Shown here: one piece after another, positions 7,780 to 16,982 of the stretch
Layout of the letters: each line of letters begins with the position of its first letter
Position numbering within the stretch: position 1 is the first letter of the stretch
The notes under the pieces: model-generated
What the model was told of the DNA's origin: nothing
Database searches by the model: none
The model's input: only the letters and a program-made list of their open reading frames with translations
Assembly (NCBI RefSeq): GCF_022568835.1
Contig: NZ_JAKZHV010000012.1
Coordinates: 19,644 to 83,643 of the forward strand
From: Arsenicicoccus piscis
GTDB taxonomy: Bacteria; Actinomycetota; Actinomycetes; Actinomycetales; Dermatophilaceae
Direction of reading: 5' to 3'
Length of the DNA stretch: 64,000 nt
Translations under genes and position numbers: made by a program

Positions 7780-9076
7780 CATCAACGCGGTCGATGACCA
7801 GCGGCAACAGGTCGGGGCGAGAGCCCTCGGGGGCGATGAACCACGCCCCGTCGAGCGCCTCCTCGGCGCGTGCGAAGCGGTCGGGCGTGTCGGTGTGCAG
7901 GGTCAGCAACGGGTCACCGCCGCGGACGACGGCACCCGGCTTGGCGTGCAGCTCGACCCCGGCGCCGGCCTGCACCGGGTCCTCCTTGCGGGCTCGCCCG
8001 GCCCCGAGACGCCAGGCGGCCACCCCCACGGCGTAGGCGTCGAGCGAGGTCAGCACGCCGTCGGCCTGGGCCCGGACCACGTGCTGGTGCGCGGCGACCG
8101 GCAGCGCGGCGTCGGGGTCGCCGCCCTGCGCCGTGATCATCCGGCGCCACACGTCCATGGCGCGCCCGTCACGCAGCGCGTCGGCCGGGTCGACGTCGGT
8201 GCGGCCCGCGGCGGCAAGCATCTCGCGCGCGAGGGTGAGGGTGAGCTCTACGACGTCCTCCGGACCGCCGCCGGCGAGGACCTCGACGGACTCGCGGACC
8301 TCGAGAGCGTTGCCGGCGGTGAGGCCGAGCGGGGTCTGCATGTTGGTGAGCAGCGCGACGGTCTTCAGACCGGCGTCGGTGCCGAGCGCGACCATGGTCT
8401 CGGCCAGCTCGCGGGCCTGGTCGACGTCCTTCATGAACGCGCCGGACCCGACCTTGACGTCGAGCACCAGCGAGCCGGTGCCCTCGGCGATCTTCTTGCT
8501 CATGATCGAGGAGGCGATGAGCGGGATTGCCTCGATCGTGCCGGTCACGTCCCGCAGCGCGTAGAGCTTCTTGTCGGCCGGGGCGAGCCCGGACCCGGCC
8601 GCGCAGATCACCGCGCCCGGGTCCTCGAGGATCGCCATCATCTGCTCGTTGGTGAGGTCGGCCCGCCAGCCGGGGATCGCCTCGAGCTTGTCGAGCGTGC
8701 CGCCGGTGTGCCCGAGGCCGCGCCCGGACAGCTGCGGGACGGCGACCCCGCAGGCGGCGACGAGCGGGGCGAGCGGGAGGGTGATCTTGTCACCGACCCC
8801 GCCGGTCGAGTGCTTGTCGGACGTGGGGCGGGAGAGCGAGGAGAAGTCCATCCGCTCGCCGCTGGCGATCATCGCCTGGGTCCAGCGGGAGATCTCGTGC
8901 CGGTTCATGCCGTTGAGCAGGATCGCCATCGCGAGGGCCGACATCTGCTCGTCGGCGACGTCGCCGCGGGTGTAGGCGTCGACCACCCAGTCGATCTGGG
9001 AGTCGCTCAGCTCCTGCCGATCGCGCTTGGCACGGATGACCTCGATGGCGTCGTGCTGCTGGGGCGTCTGGCTCAT
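7775..9076 (-). CDS. deoA: Thymidine / pyrimidine-nucleoside phosphorylase
   Basis: The 433-residue enzyme splits thymidine (or uridine) with phosphate into base and (deoxy)ribose-1-phosphate. The family signature SGRGLGHTGGTLDKLE is intact near residue 115. KHSTGGVGDK, the phosphate-binding segment, precedes it, and an alpha domain followed by alpha/beta and C-terminal domains makes the usual length. Start ATG 9076. It is the catabolic partner of the cytidine deaminase and nucleoside importer genes 12 kb to the right. A 146-codon gene lies 13 bases upstream on the same strand and may be co-transcribed. Confidence 0.95.
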   Translation of the reverse strand: MSQTPQQHDAIEVIRAKRDRQELSDSQIDWVVDAYTRGDVADEQMSALAMAILLNGMNRHEISRWTQAMIASGERMDFSSLSRPTSDKHSTGGVGDKITLPLAPLVAACGVAVPQLSGRGLGHTGGTLDKLEAIPGWRADLTNEQMMAILEDPGAVICAAGSGLAPADKKLYALRDVTGTIEAIPLIASSIMSKKIAEGTGSLVLDVKVGSGAFMKDVDQARELAETMVALGTDAGLKTVALLTNMQTPLGLTAGNALEVRESVEVLAGGGPEDVVELTLTLAREMLAAAGRTDVDPADALRDGRAMDVWRRMITAQGGDPDAALPVAAHQHVVRAQADGVLTSLDAYAVGVAAWRLGAGRARKEDPVQAGAGVELHAKPGAVVRGGDPLLTLHTDTPDRFARAEEALDGAWFIAPEGSRPDLLPLVIDRVDG

Positions 9077-9088
9077 GCCCGCATCATG

Positions 9089-9529
9089 TCAGAGCGGGTC
9101 GGGGCCGTCCTCGGAGCCGGAGTCGCTGTGCAACATGTGCAGCACAGCGCGGGCGTAGGCGCACTCGGCGTCGGTGTCGGTGTGGCTGCTGGGCTGGGGA
9201 TCCACGCCGCCGATCTCGATCGCGACGACCCACTCACCCTGGTCCTGCCACAGGCTGCGGAAGCGGTCGCCGAGCGCGGCGCGCAGCTGCTCCTCGCGCG
9301 GGAGCCACAGCACGTCGGTCATCTCGACGCTGTCGAGCGCCCACTCGGTCACGCCGTTGAAGCCGATCTCGCGGCCCTTGGGGAACTCGTGCACCTCGAT
9401 CGTCATGTCGCTCAGCACGAACACCTGGTCGTCCATGTCGCGCTCGGCCACGATGAACCGATCCCCCGGCGCCGGCTCCCACAGCAGTCCGGCGGAGAGG
9501 AGCTCGGTGGCGAGTTCTACGGTCAGCAT
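9089..9529 (-). CDS. Conserved hypothetical protein of actinobacteria
   Basis: This is an acidic, soluble protein of 146 residues without signal peptide or membrane segment. It has a striking RFIVAERDMDDQVFVLSDMTIEVHEFPKGREIGFNGVTEWALDSV core, a compact alpha/beta pattern with many conserved-looking Asp and Glu residues. I recall similar actinobacterial proteins carrying a pilus-assembly (CpaE) label, but nothing in this sequence supports a pilus role, so I leave it unnamed. It diverges from the AAA+/VWA operon (57 bases between starts) and lies directly upstream of thymidine phosphorylase. Confidence 0.7.
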   Translation of the reverse strand: MLTVELATELLSAGLLWEPAPGDRFIVAERDMDDQVFVLSDMTIEVHEFPKGREIGFNGVTEWALDSVEMTDVLWLPREEQLRAALGDRFRSLWQDQGEWVVAIEIGGVDPQPSSHTDTDAECAYARAVLHMLHSDSGSEDGPDPL

Positions 9530-9574
9530 GTGGCCAGTGTGCCGTAGACCGGTGCGTCACCCAGGTCCGAAAGG

Positions 9575-9580
9575 TAGGTT
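9575..9580 (+). promoter_or_regulatory. Leaderless -10 element of the AAA+ ATPase gene
   Basis: TAGGTT is followed by six bases and GTG 9587. The preceding AAAGGTAGG could instead be read as a weak ribosome-binding site, so the two readings compete. Confidence 0.4.
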
Positions 9581-9586
9581 GCGCAC

Positions 9587-10981
9587 GTGGCAGACCTCGA
9601 TCGCACGAGCATCCGCACCCTGGCCGACCTGCGCGCCGCCGGGCACGTCCCCCGCCCGGTCCGCACCGAGATCCGCGAGAACCTGCTGGCCAAGCTGGCC
9701 GCCGGCGAGGACCCCTGGCCCGGGCTGCACGGCCTGGACGACACGGTCGTCCCCCAGCTGGAGCGCGCCCTGCTCGCCGGGCACGACGTGATCCTGCTGG
9801 GCGAGCGCGGCCAGGGCAAGACCCGGCTGCTGCGCTCGCTGGTGGGCCTGCTCGACGAGTGGACCCCCGTCATCGAGGGGTCCGAGCTGGGCGAGCACCC
9901 GCTCGAGCCGATCACGGTCGAGTCGCGGCGCCGGGCGGCCGAGCTGGGCGACGCGCTGCCGGTGGCGTGGCGGCACCGCGACGAGCGCTACGCCGAGAAG
10001 CTCGCCACCCCCGACACGAGCGTCGCCGACCTGATCGGTGACGTCGACCCGATGAAGGTCGCCGCCGGGCGCAGCCTCGGCGACCCTGAGACCATCCACT
10101 TCGGGCTGATCCCGCGCTCGCACCGCGGCATCGTCGCCATCAACGAGCTGCCCGACCTCGCCGAGCGCATCCAGGTCGCGATGCTGAACGTCATGGAGGA
10201 GCGCGACATCCAGGTGCGCGGCTACGTCCTGCGGCTGCCGCTCGACGTGCTCGTCGTCGCGAGCGCGAACCCCGAGGACTACACCAACCGCGGCCGGATC
10301 ATCACCCCGCTGAAGGACCGGTTCGGCGCCGAGATCCGCACCCACTACCCGCTCGAGATCGCCGACGAGATCGCCGTGATCCGCCAGGAGGCCGAGCTCG
10401 TCGCCACCGTGCCGGACGCGCTCGTCGAGATCCTCGCCCGCTTCACCCGCGAGCTGCGCGAGTCCACCGCGGTCGACCAACGGTCAGGTGTGTCAGCGCG
10501 ATTCGCGATCGCGGGGGCCGAGACGATCGCTGCGGCGGCGCTGCACCGGGCCACGGTCCGGCACGAGGAGCACCCGGTAGCCCGGGTGGTCGACCTGCAC
10601 ACGGCGGTCGACGTCCTCGGCGGCAAGATCGAGTTCGAGGTCGGCGAGGAGGGGCGCGAGCAGGAGATTCTCACCCACCTGCTGCGCACCGCGACCGCCG
10701 CCACGGTGCGCGAGCGGATGCGCGGCATCGACTTCGCCCCGCTCATCGAGGCGCTGGACGGCGGGACGCTGGTCACCACCGGAGACCGGGTCGCCGCGGC
10801 CGACGTGCTGGCGAGCCTGCCCGACCTCGGCGACAGCACGGTCTACGAGGAGGTCGCGGAGCGTCTCGGCGCCACCGACGAGGGTGAGCGGGCCAGCGCC
10901 ATGGAGCTGGCGCTCGAGGGGCTCTACCTGGCCCGCAAGGTGGGCAAGGAGTCCGACGGCAGCGAGACGGTCTACGGCTGA
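9587..10981 (+). CDS. AAA+ ATPase of the Mg-chelatase / MoxR type
   Basis: The 464-residue AAA+ protein is predicted to act as a chaperone-like ATPase together with the VWA protein encoded next. Walker A is LGERGQGKTR near residue 70. INELPDL in the middle (PRSHRGIVAINELPDLAERIQ) is the Mg-chelatase-type Walker B with the adjacent insert, and ASANPEDYTNRG is the sensor region. The C-terminal part is helical. The stop shares one base with the next start (TGATG at 10979-10983), so translation is coupled. MoxR/VWA pairs insert metals or mature enzymes in several bacteria. The client here is unknown, as no obvious metalloenzyme operon is attached. Confidence 0.88.
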   Translation: MADLDRTSIRTLADLRAAGHVPRPVRTEIRENLLAKLAAGEDPWPGLHGLDDTVVPQLERALLAGHDVILLGERGQGKTRLLRSLVGLLDEWTPVIEGSELGEHPLEPITVESRRRAAELGDALPVAWRHRDERYAEKLATPDTSVADLIGDVDPMKVAAGRSLGDPETIHFGLIPRSHRGIVAINELPDLAERIQVAMLNVMEERDIQVRGYVLRLPLDVLVVASANPEDYTNRGRIITPLKDRFGAEIRTHYPLEIADEIAVIRQEAELVATVPDALVEILARFTRELRESTAVDQRSGVSARFAIAGAETIAAAALHRATVRHEEHPVARVVDLHTAVDVLGGKIEFEVGEEGREQEILTHLLRTATAATVRERMRGIDFAPLIEALDGGTLVTTGDRVAAADVLASLPDLGDSTVYEEVAERLGATDEGERASAMELALEGLYLARKVGKESDGSETVYG

Positions 10982-13011
10982 TGAGCACCCACGACCGGCA
11001 CCGCTCGCGCTACGGCCCCTACCGTGGGGGCCCGGACCCGCTCGCGCCGCCGGTCGACCTCGCCGAGGCGCTCGACGCGATCTCCGAGGAGGTCATGGCG
11101 GGCTACTCCCCCGAGCGCGCGATGCAGGAGTTCCTGCGCCGCGGCGGGCAGCGCCAGAACGGCCTCGACGACCTGGCCTTCCAGGTGTCCGAGAGACGAC
11201 GAGAGCTGTTGCGGGACAACAGGCTTGACGGCACGCTCGAGCAGGTGCGCGAGCTGCTGGACCAGGCGGTGCTGGCCGAGCGCAAGGCCCTCGCGCGCGA
11301 CCTCGACGACGACGCGCGGTTCGCCGAGATGCGCATCGAGAACCTCCCGCCGTCGCCGGCCGCGGCGGTCACGGAGCTCTCCGACTACCCGTGGCGCAGC
11401 AGCGAGGGTCGCGAGGCCTACGAGCAGATCAAGGACCTGCTCGGCCGGGAGATGCTCGACCAGCGGTTCGCCGGCATGAAGCAGGCGCTCGAGGGGGCGA
11501 CCGAGGCGGACCGGCAAGCCGTGCAGCAGATGCTCGACGACCTCAACGAGCTGCTCGAGAAGCACCAGCGTGGTGAGGACACCGACGCCGACTTCCAGGA
11601 GTTCATGGACCAGCACGGCGACTTCTTCCCCGAGGGGCCGAAGAACGTCGACGAGCTGCTCGACTCGCTGGCGCAGCGGGCCGCGGCCGGTCAGCGGATG
11701 CTGAACTCGATGACCCCCGAGCAGCGCGCCGAGCTGATGTCGTTGTCCCAGCAGGCTTTTGGCTCCCCGGCCCTCAACGACGCACTGTCCCGGCTCGACG
11801 CGAACCTGCAGGGACTGAGACCGGGCGAGGACTGGTCCGGGTCGTCGGACTTCTCCGGCGACCAGGGCATGGGGCTCGGTGACGGCACCGGAGTGCTGCA
11901 GGACCTGGCCGAGCTGGACGCGCTGTCCGAGCAGCTCTCGCAGCAGTACTCAGGCGCCCGGATGGACGACCTCGACCTGGACGCGCTGCGTCGCCAGCTC
12001 GGTGACCAGGCAGCGGTCGACGCCCGCACGCTCGCCGAGCTTGAGAAGGCGCTGCGCGAGTCCGGTTATCTGAAGCGGGGATCCGACGGGTCGCTCAAGC
12101 TTTCGCCCAAGGCGATGCGCCGCCTCGGCAAGGAGCTGCTGCGCGACGTCGCCTCCCGCATGTCCTCGCGCGAGGGACAGCGCGACGTCCGCTCGTCCGG
12201 CCTGGCCGGCGAGCAGTCCGGCGCCACCCGCGAGTGGGCGTTCGGCGACACCCAGCCCTGGGACGTGACCCGATCGATCACCAATGCCATCGTGAGGACC
12301 GTTGGTGCGGGCGGGGATCCGAGCGGTGGCGTCCGGCTCGACATCCGCGACGTCGAGGTCGTCGAGACCGAGGCCCGCACCCAGGCGGCCGTCGCGCTGC
12401 TCGTCGACACGTCGTTCTCGATGGCGATGGACGGGCGGTGGGTGCCGATGAAGCGCACCGCTCTCGCGCTGCACCAGCTGATCTCGAGCCGGTTCCGCGG
12501 CGACCACCTGCAGCTCATCACCTTCGCCCGGCACGCCCAGGTCGTCGACATGGAGGAGCTCACGGGCCTCGAGGCGCAGTGGGACAAGGGCACCAACCTG
12601 CACCACGGTCTACTGCTGGCGAACCGGCACTTCCGCAAGCACCCCAGCTCGCAGCCGGTCCTGCTCGTGGTCACCGACGGCGAACCCACCGCGCACCTCG
12701 AGCCGGACGGGCAGGCCTACTTCAGCTATCCCCCGCACCCGGTCACCGTCGCGCGGACGGTCGCCGAGCTCGAGACGGCAGGCCGGCTGGGTGCGCAGAC
12801 GACCTTCTTCCGGCTCGGCGAGGACCCGGGGCTGGCCGGCTTCCTGGACCGGCTGGCGCGGCTCGTCGACGGACGCGTGGTCGCCCCTGAGCTGGACGAC
12901 CTCGGCGTGGCCGTCGTCGGGTCCTATCTCGGCTCGCGCGGGCCGGGGGCGTTCGGCGGCGGTCACCTCGGCGACTGGTACGGCGGGCGCGGGTTCTGGG
13001 CGGACTCCTGA
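10981..13011 (+). CDS. Large VWA-domain protein, partner of the AAA+ ATPase
   Basis: The protein has 676 residues. Residues 1-400 are long, charged and Gln/Leu-rich helices, likely coiled-coil (ERRRELLRDNRLDGTLEQV, DLNELLEKHQRGEDTD). Residues from about 460 to 640 form a von Willebrand A domain with a complete MIDAS: DTSFS at the end of the first strand, the downstream conserved Thr of KGTNLHHG, and VTDGEP. The C-terminus is Gly-rich. No signal peptide or membrane segment is present, so it acts in the cytoplasm. Coupling to the ATPase gene implies a stoichiometric complex. The AAA+/VWA layout is widespread in actinobacteria, but a client is not evident from this sequence. Confidence 0.88.
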   Translation: MSTHDRHRSRYGPYRGGPDPLAPPVDLAEALDAISEEVMAGYSPERAMQEFLRRGGQRQNGLDDLAFQVSERRRELLRDNRLDGTLEQVRELLDQAVLAERKALARDLDDDARFAEMRIENLPPSPAAAVTELSDYPWRSSEGREAYEQIKDLLGREMLDQRFAGMKQALEGATEADRQAVQQMLDDLNELLEKHQRGEDTDADFQEFMDQHGDFFPEGPKNVDELLDSLAQRAAAGQRMLNSMTPEQRAELMSLSQQAFGSPALNDALSRLDANLQGLRPGEDWSGSSDFSGDQGMGLGDGTGVLQDLAELDALSEQLSQQYSGARMDDLDLDALRRQLGDQAAVDARTLAELEKALRESGYLKRGSDGSLKLSPKAMRRLGKELLRDVASRMSSREGQRDVRSSGLAGEQSGATREWAFGDTQPWDVTRSITNAIVRTVGAGGDPSGGVRLDIRDVEVVETEARTQAAVALLVDTSFSMAMDGRWVPMKRTALALHQLISSRFRGDHLQLITFARHAQVVDMEELTGLEAQWDKGTNLHHGLLLANRHFRKHPSSQPVLLVVTDGEPTAHLEPDGQAYFSYPPHPVTVARTVAELETAGRLGAQTTFFRLGEDPGLAGFLDRLARLVDGRVVAPELDDLGVAVVGSYLGSRGPGAFGGGHLGDWYGGRGFWADS

Positions 13012-13021
13012 GCGGGGCCGC

Positions 13022-13336
13022 TCAGTCGCGGTCGGCGAGCAGGTGGGACGAGACGGCCGAGGCGGTCGCGACGCCGACCACCGCCGGCCAGGCGCCGACC
13101 TTCTTGGCGAGCGGGTGCGACGCCCCGAAGCCGCCGAGGTAGACCGCCGACAGCGCGGCCGTGGTGATCGGGTCGGTCTTGGCCAGCCAGGTGCGGCCCG
13201 CGTAGAGCCCGCACAGCCCGAGCAGCACGCCGCCGAGCGGGCGGATCCCGCTCTCGCGCGCCACGACGAAGCCACCCAGCAGGCCGAGGGCGGCGATCGG
13301 TGCGGTCTGGACGTCGGTGGCGGGCTTGAGCGGCAT
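13022..13336 (-). CDS. Small membrane protein of unknown function
   Basis: The 104-residue protein has about three hydrophobic helices (APIAALGLLGGFVVA, GGVLLGLCGLYAG, and the ITTAALSAVYLGGF-to-AWPAVVGVATASAV region) and a short charged tail. I do not recognise a family beyond small integral membrane proteins. The ATG at 13336 is weakly supported. GCAGGAGC-like bases on the minus strand at 13347-13340 may serve as a ribosome-binding site. It is convergent with the VWA gene, only 10 bases separating the stops, and a GC-rich tandem repeat lies just upstream. Confidence 0.6.
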   Translation of the reverse strand: MPLKPATDVQTAPIAALGLLGGFVVARESGIRPLGGVLLGLCGLYAGRTWLAKTDPITTAALSAVYLGGFGASHPLAKKVGAWPAVVGVATASAVSSHLLADRD

Positions 13337-13360
13337 GTCTGCTCCTGGGGGTTCGTGTGC

Positions 13361-13420
13361 GGGGATTCGCGGGCGGGGGTTTCGTGGGCGGGGGTTTCGT
13401 GGGCGGGGTTTCGAGGTGGG
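13361..13420. repeat. 15-bp tandem repeat, four units
   Basis: Units of the form GGGGTTTCGTGGGCG occur at 13361, 13376, 13391 and 13406. The two middle copies are identical and the outer ones diverge. The array lies 25 bases upstream of the small membrane-protein start and could carry promoter-proximal sites, or be a slippage product. Confidence 0.8.
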
Positions 13421-13479
13421 GCGTCGAGGTCAGCCCCCACCCTGCCACCTCGACCTGAGTGCTCGCGCCGCGGGGCGGG

Positions 13480-14223
13480 CTACGGCGAGTCCGGTCGCGC
13501 CGAGGAAGGCACGGCGAGCAGCTCGGCCAGGTGCCACGTGGCGAGCCGCGGGCTGCTGAGGACCGGGACGCCCAGGTCCGCGAGGCGAGGCTCCACGGCC
13601 GCCATGCTGGCCTGGGCGAGCACGACGACGTCGGCCCGGGTGGCGAGGGCGCGCGCCGCGTCCTCGAGCACCTGCCGGTAGACCTCGTGGTCGCCGGCCG
13701 TGAACCACGCCCAGGCGCCGTCGGCCACGGCCAGCTCGATGGTCACCGCCGCACCGGCGCGTGCCGCCTCGTCCTCGAGCAGCAGGCGGGTGGGCTCCAG
13801 GGTGGACTCCAGCGCGGCCAGGACGCCGACGCGGGGACCGATGGCCGCTGCGCGCCGGGCCATGGGACGGTCTACTCGAAGGACCGGGACGCCGGGGACC
13901 TGGACCTGCTCCGCGAGCGCACCGATCGTTGAGCAGGTGCAGCAGATCGCGTCAGCGCCCTGCTCGACGAGCTCGGCCACCCGCGATCGCACGTCGGCGG
14001 CGACCGCAGCGGCGCCCGCGCCGTCACCCTCGACGCCGATCCGCTGTGCCTCGGCGAGCAGCTGCTCGTCGACGACGTGCAGGACCCGGGCGCTCGGCAG
14101 CGCGGCGGCCGTCAGCGCCTCGAAGGCCGGGACGTGCACGGGGGACGTGTGCAGAAACCCCACCGTCGGCTGAGCAGGCACAGCCGGGGAGGCTTCCTCG
14201 GTCGGCATCACATCACGCCCCAT
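13480..14223 (-). CDS. Aspartate/glutamate/hydantoin racemase-like protein
   Basis: The 247-residue protein has the two-lobed Asp/Glu racemase fold. The N-terminal lobe carries the cysteine motif DAICCTCSTIGAL near residue 95. The second lobe has VVVLAQASMAAVEPRLADLGVPVLSSP, where the usual second catalytic Cys appears replaced by an Ala/Ser segment, so racemase activity is uncertain and a lyase or decarboxylase role is possible. The start is ATG 14223, with GGGAGGGGG on the minus strand five bases before it. It shares one base with the MFS stop, and an internal ATG at 14208 is an alternative. Coupling to an MFS carrier suggests joint handling of a small acid or amide. Confidence 0.75.
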   Translation of the reverse strand: MGRDVMPTEEASPAVPAQPTVGFLHTSPVHVPAFEALTAAALPSARVLHVVDEQLLAEAQRIGVEGDGAGAAAVAADVRSRVAELVEQGADAICCTCSTIGALAEQVQVPGVPVLRVDRPMARRAAAIGPRVGVLAALESTLEPTRLLLEDEAARAGAAVTIELAVADGAWAWFTAGDHEVYRQVLEDAARALATRADVVVLAQASMAAVEPRLADLGVPVLSSPRLATWHLAELLAVPSSARPDSP

Positions 14224-15508
14224 CACGCCCCCTCCCGGCCCGGCTCGAACCGCCAGAACGATGGGACGAGTGCGGACGCGATCGTGACCAGCACCACGAC
14301 GAGGACGCCACCGACGAGGGTGGTCCACGCGGCGCCGAGCCGGCCGGCGGCGACACCGTGCAGCACGTCGGCCATGCGGGGACCGCCCGCGACCACGACG
14401 GTGAAGATGCCCTGCAGCCGCCCGCGGACCTCCTCGGCCGCGGCGCCCTGGAGCATCGAGCTGCGGAAGGCTGCAGACGCCATGTCGGCGGCCCCACCCG
14501 CGGCGAGGCAGGCCGCCGCGACCCACAACCACGGCACGGCGCGGCCACCCGCTGGCAGCATCGCCGCCCCCGCGAGGGTGATCGCCAGGCCCCAGGCCAC
14601 GATGGCGAGCACGACCGCGCGACCGTGACGTCGGGTGCGCGACACCCAGCCGCTGAACACGCCGCCGAGCACCGAGCCGACGGGGATGGCGGCGAAGAGC
14701 ACGGCGAACGCCAGGCCACCGCCCTGGGGTCCGCCGAAGTCGACGTGCGCGATCTCTGGGAACAGCGCGCGTGGCATCCCGAACAGCATCGCAATGATGT
14801 CGACGACGAAGCTCATCATCAGCACCTGGTGTCCCCCAGGTAGCGCACCCCGTCCACCACCGAGCGCAGCCCGGGGGCCCGCACCGCAGCGGACCCATCC
14901 CCGCGCAGCACCGGCAGCGGCGGCAGGCGCAGCACGGCCCACAACGTGGTGAGCAGGGAGAGCGCGTCGAGCAGGTAGAGCCACGAGTAGCCGAGCACCG
15001 GGATGAGCGCGCCGGCCACGAGCGGACCTGCGATGGCACCCGCCATCATGACCGTCATGTTCAGCGAGTTCGCCGACGGCAGTAGCGAGATCGGCAGGAT
15101 CGAGGGCAGCAGCGCACTGCGGGTCGGCTGGTTCACGGCGAAGAACGACTGCTGGATCGCGAACAGCCCCAACAGGATCCACGGATTCGTGTTGCCGAGT
15201 GCCGCCTGCACCCAGAAGCCGGCACTCGAGACGATGAGGCCGACCGTGGTGATGACCAACAGGGTTCGGCGGTCCATGTGATCGGCGAGCGCACCACCCC
15301 AGAGGCCGAAGACGACCAGCGGCACCAGGCCGAAGATGCCGGTCAGGCCCACGTAGGCCGATGACCCGGTGTCCGCGTAGATCTGGGCCGGCACCGCCAC
15401 GACGGTCAGCTGGGCGCCGATGACAGTGACGATGTTGGCGGTCCACAACCGCCGGAAGTGCGCGTTCTGCAGCGGTCGCGTGTCGGCGAGCAGGCTTCGG
15501 ACGTTCAT
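14223..15508 (-). pseudogene. MFS transporter gene with a one-base deletion
   Basis: The upstream frame encodes MNVRSLLADTRPL to VRYLGDTRC, about seven transmembrane segments with a GGALADHMDRR motif A. After a stop at 14819-14821 the protein resumes in another frame (VLMMSFVVDIIAML to FEPGREGA) with five more segments. Adding one G to the minus-strand G-run at 14837-14833 restores a 428-residue, 12-segment carrier of the enterobactin-exporter-like MFS group. Both halves are otherwise undamaged, which favours a recent mutation or a read error. It is coupled to the racemase-like gene by TGATG. Confidence 0.75.
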
Positions 15509-15549
15509 CGGGCGCGCGCCGCGACTGCGGTGATCGCGAGGTCAGGCAT
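15505..15549 (-). CDS. Possible 14-codon leader peptide coupled to the MFS gene
   Basis: ATG at 15549 opens a 14-codon frame (MPDLAITAVAARAR) whose TGA overlaps the MFS start as ATGA. TACCCT lies exactly six bases upstream, so the transcript would start at this ATG. No comparable Shine-Dalgarno sequence precedes the MFS ATG, so reinitiation from this leader would explain its translation. The call rests only on layout. Confidence 0.4.
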   Translation of the reverse strand: MPDLAITAVAARAR

Positions 15550-15555
15550 GGCGGC

Positions 15556-15561
15556 AGGGTA
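15556..15561 (-). promoter_or_regulatory. Leaderless -10 element for the leader ORF / MFS operon
   Basis: TACCCT on the minus strand is followed by six bases and ATG 15549. Confidence 0.4.
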
Positions 15562-15608
15562 ACCGGGACCACCTGCGGCGCGGGGGTGGCTGCGGCAGGA
15601 TGGACAGC

Positions 15609-16982
15609 GTGCAGACGACCTACCTGCCACCGCCGAGCTATCTGACCCGGATGGCCGACGGCACGGTGAAGCAGCTCAACCCGTTCACCGGGTCCCAGGT
15701 GTGGACGGTGCCGGGGCGCGCCAACCGGCCGCTCGGGCTGCCGCAGGTCGACCCCTCGCCGGTGGCTCCCGAGGACCTCGGCCGGCTCTGCGCGTTCTGC
15801 GAGCAGCGCTATCTCGACACGCCGCCGGAGAAGGCGCGGCTGGTCCGCACCGGTGAAGCCGGCGACGCTGGTGGCCTGGTGCTGACCGGCGTCGGGGCGG
15901 ATGAGGTCTACGACACGACGGCGGAGCTGCGCCGCGTCCCGAACCTGTTCGAGATCTTGTCCTACGACTACTGGCACACCAACTACGGCTACGAGATGCC
16001 GGCCGCGGCACGCGAGCGGCAGGCCGCCTACCTCGCCACGAGCGCCGGCCGCGAGCACGTGCTGGCGGTGCTCCGGTCGCGCTGGCTCGCGTCCGGCCGC
16101 TCCGAGAGCGACTGGGAGACAACGCCGCTCGAGGACCGGATGGCCGAGTCGACGAGCTTCTTCGCCGGCGGCCACGACGTGATCGTCGCGCGTCGCCACC
16201 TCGTCGACGGCGCCACGACCGACGACCAGCTCGCGTCGGCGGGCACCCTGACGCCCGACGAGCACCACGCCTACCTGGCGTTCACCGTGGATGCCCTGCG
16301 GGAGCTCTACGAGGCCAACCGGTACGCCCCCTACGTGGCGGTGTTCCAGAACTGGCTCAAGCCCGCCGGCGCCTCCTTCGACCACCTGCACAAGCAGCTC
16401 GTCACGATTGACGAGCGCGGCGTGCAGACCGAGCTCGAGCTGTCCCGGCTGCGGGCCAACCCGAACCTCTACAACGAGGCGGCGGTCAACTACGCGGGCT
16501 ACCACAACCTCGTCGTCGCGGAGAACGAGCACGCGATCGCGTTCGCCGGCTTCGGGCACCGCTACCCGACGCTGGAGGTCTTCTCCAAGAGCGAGCAGTC
16601 GAACCCCTGGGACCACTCCCCCGCCGAGCTGCGCGCCATGTCCGACCTCGTGCACGCGTGCCACGCCGCCACCGGCGCGCGCGTGCCGACGAACGAGGAG
16701 TGGCACCACCGCCCGCGCGACGTCGACCTGCCGATGCCGTGGCGGATCATGCTCAAGTGGCGCGTCTCGACCCTCGCGGGCTTCGAGGGCGGCACCAAGA
16801 TCTACCTCAACACCATCGACCCGTGGTCGCTGCGGGACCGGGTCGTGCCGCGCCTGCTCGAGCTGCGCGAGACCGGTGCGATCGCCACCGATCTCGCCAT
16901 CGGCAGCGAGGCGACGTGTGCGCCGAGCTCGCTGCGCTACAACGGGCGCCACGACGACGTTGTCACGCAGACGGAGCCTTGA
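15609..16982 (+). CDS. DUF4921-type protein (GalT/HIT-like fold suspected)
   Basis: The 457-residue soluble protein matches the DUF4921 type as I recall it: LCAFCEQRY, a probable zinc-binding Cys pair, near residue 60; NLFEILSYDYWHTNYGYEMP; and FDHLHKQLVTID, which recalls the histidine-triad active site of galactose-1-phosphate uridylyltransferase-like enzymes. A nucleotidyl-transfer or hydrolysis role is plausible but unproven. GTG 15609 is preferred because GGCAGGA (15594-15600) is eight bases upstream. ATG 15600 is the alternative. The gene diverges from the MFS/leader operon and is followed after 76 bases by a sigma factor. Confidence 0.75.
   Translation: MQTTYLPPPSYLTRMADGTVKQLNPFTGSQVWTVPGRANRPLGLPQVDPSPVAPEDLGRLCAFCEQRYLDTPPEKARLVRTGEAGDAGGLVLTGVGADEVYDTTAELRRVPNLFEILSYDYWHTNYGYEMPAAARERQAAYLATSAGREHVLAVLRSRWLASGRSESDWETTPLEDRMAESTSFFAGGHDVIVARRHLVDGATTDDQLASAGTLTPDEHHAYLAFTVDALRELYEANRYAPYVAVFQNWLKPAGASFDHLHKQLVTIDERGVQTELELSRLRANPNLYNEAAVNYAGYHNLVVAENEHAIAFAGFGHRYPTLEVFSKSEQSNPWDHSPAELRAMSDLVHACHAATGARVPTNEEWHHRPRDVDLPMPWRIMLKWRVSTLAGFEGGTKIYLNTIDPWSLRDRVVPRLLELRETGAIATDLAIGSEATCAPSSLRYNGRHDDVVTQTEP

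Noticed and set aside
13361..13420. Possible CRISPR array
   Set aside because: The units are contiguous 15-mers with no spacers. No cas gene is present.
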